6,249 bases of DNA. Origin: Gemmatimonadota bacterium (lineage in GTDB: Bacteria; Gemmatimonadota; Gemmatimonadetes; Gemmatimonadales; GWC2-71-9). Below the pieces are notes generated by a model. The model made no database searches and was not told where the DNA came from. It worked only from the letters and a program-made list of their open reading frames with translations. Of the stretch, positions 5,785 to 6,249 are shown piece after piece (within the stretch, counting starts at the first letter, position 1; each line of letters begins with the position of its first letter). Both the position numbers and the translations under genes were made by a program. The DNA lies in the NCBI GenBank assembly GCA_029862935.1, contig JAOTWK010000215.1, positions 1 to 6,249 of the forward strand. The letters run 5' to 3'.

Positions 5785-6249
5785 CCTTTCGGGGCCGCAT
5801 CCTGCTGGCGCTACTCCTGGTCGCGATCGTTCCTCTCGCGGTGCTCGGCATCGCCATCCGCGAACGGGTGAGCAAAGCGCTCGAGAACCAATTTGAGCAG
5901 CGAGTGCAGGCGTTGGTCGAAGTGATTCGACAGGACGTGGATCGCCAGAGCCGCACGGTGGCTGCGAGACTGAGCGCGATCGGCGATGGCATGCGCGCCG
6001 ACAACCGACTCCGCCAGGGGCTGCTGCAACCAGGTACGGACCGACCATACGTCCTGGACTATGCGGAGCGACTCATGCGCCAGAGTGGACTCGCCATGCT
6101 CCAGGTTCAAGACGAGACCGGACGTATCGTGAGTTCAGGCCATTTCCGCAACGAGTACGATCTTCTCGATGCGGCGCTACCGACCTTGCTCGCTCAGGTG
6201 CCAGGGGGACGCGCGATCGCCCGGGTGCGAACCGCGGAGCAGCCATTCC
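5781..6249 (+). CDS. N-terminal part of a membrane sensor protein, probably a sensor histidine kinase (cut by window end)
   Basis: A frame from GTG 5781 stays open for 156 codons to the edge of the window. The GTG shares GTGA with the stop of the binding-protein gene, so the two are almost certainly co-transcribed and translationally coupled. Residues about 7-26 (ILLALLLVAIVPLAVLGIAI) form one membrane helix right at the N-terminus. It is followed by a long charged amphipathic helix (residues about 27-80, rich in Glu, Gln and Arg), as in the first helix of extracytoplasmic sensor domains. A fold with MLQVQDETGRIVSSGHFRNE follows, reminiscent of periplasmic Cache/PAS-like sensing domains. The second membrane helix, HAMP and catalytic domains would lie beyond the edge. 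The architecture fits a two-component sensor kinase best; a chemoreceptor or diguanylate cyclase with the same input module cannot be excluded. Confidence 0.72.
   Translation, partial: MTFRGRILLALLLVAIVPLAVLGIAIRERVSKALENQFEQRVQALVEVIRQDVDRQSRTVAARLSAIGDGMRADNRLRQGLLQPGTDRPYVLDYAERLMRQSGLAMLQVQDETGRIVSSGHFRNEYDLLDAALPTLLAQVPGGRAIARVRTAEQPF

Noticed and set aside
5491..6048. A minus-strand ORF of 185 residues opposite the end of the binding protein and the sensor start
   Set aside because: It is an antisense shadow; the plus-strand frame has a membrane helix and a coupled start.

Overview
The window is high-GC bacterial DNA. Protein export signals, three lipoprotein-type signal sequences and a DPP-IV-like secreted peptidase point to a Gram-negative environmental bacterium. 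The style of the genes (S9 peptidase, lipoproteins with a 'STGP' run after the lipid Cys, an NtrC-type regulator remnant) recalls Gemmatimonadota, but that placement is a guess from memory, not a measurement.

Layout. Positions 1-98 hold nothing recognisable. Positions about 99-489 (minus strand) carry a decayed 3' end of an NtrC-family sigma-54-dependent regulator; its Fis-type helix-turn-helix can be read only by changing frame twice. Positions 553-807 (plus) hold a doubtful short lipoprotein-like ORF with a CXXCH motif, possibly also a remnant. Positions 849-3110 (minus) encode a complete exported S9 / DPP-IV-type serine peptidase. A divergent spacer (3111-3258) contains candidate -10 elements for both directions and a long inverted repeat (3183-3219). 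Positions 3259-3687 (plus) encode a single PAS domain with no output domain. It converges on 3710-4249 (minus), a lipid-anchored phosphatase-like protein of the DUF442 / beta-lactamase-hydrolase-like (BLH) type. Positions 4384-5784 (plus) encode a family-5 solute-binding lipoprotein, whose stop codon overlaps by 4 bp the GTG start of a membrane sensor protein that runs off the right edge (5781-6249).

How the parts may work together. The most interesting unit is the translationally coupled pair of an SBP_bac_5-type lipoprotein and a membrane sensor, with no transporter permease between them. This suggests that the binding protein is a ligand-capture partner for a signalling receptor rather than for an ABC importer. 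A DPP-IV-like exported peptidase lies on the same segment, so a peptide-sensing theme is possible, but nothing in the sequence ties the peptidase to the sensor pair. The solitary PAS protein and the lipoprotein phosphatase add to a signalling-rich neighbourhood.
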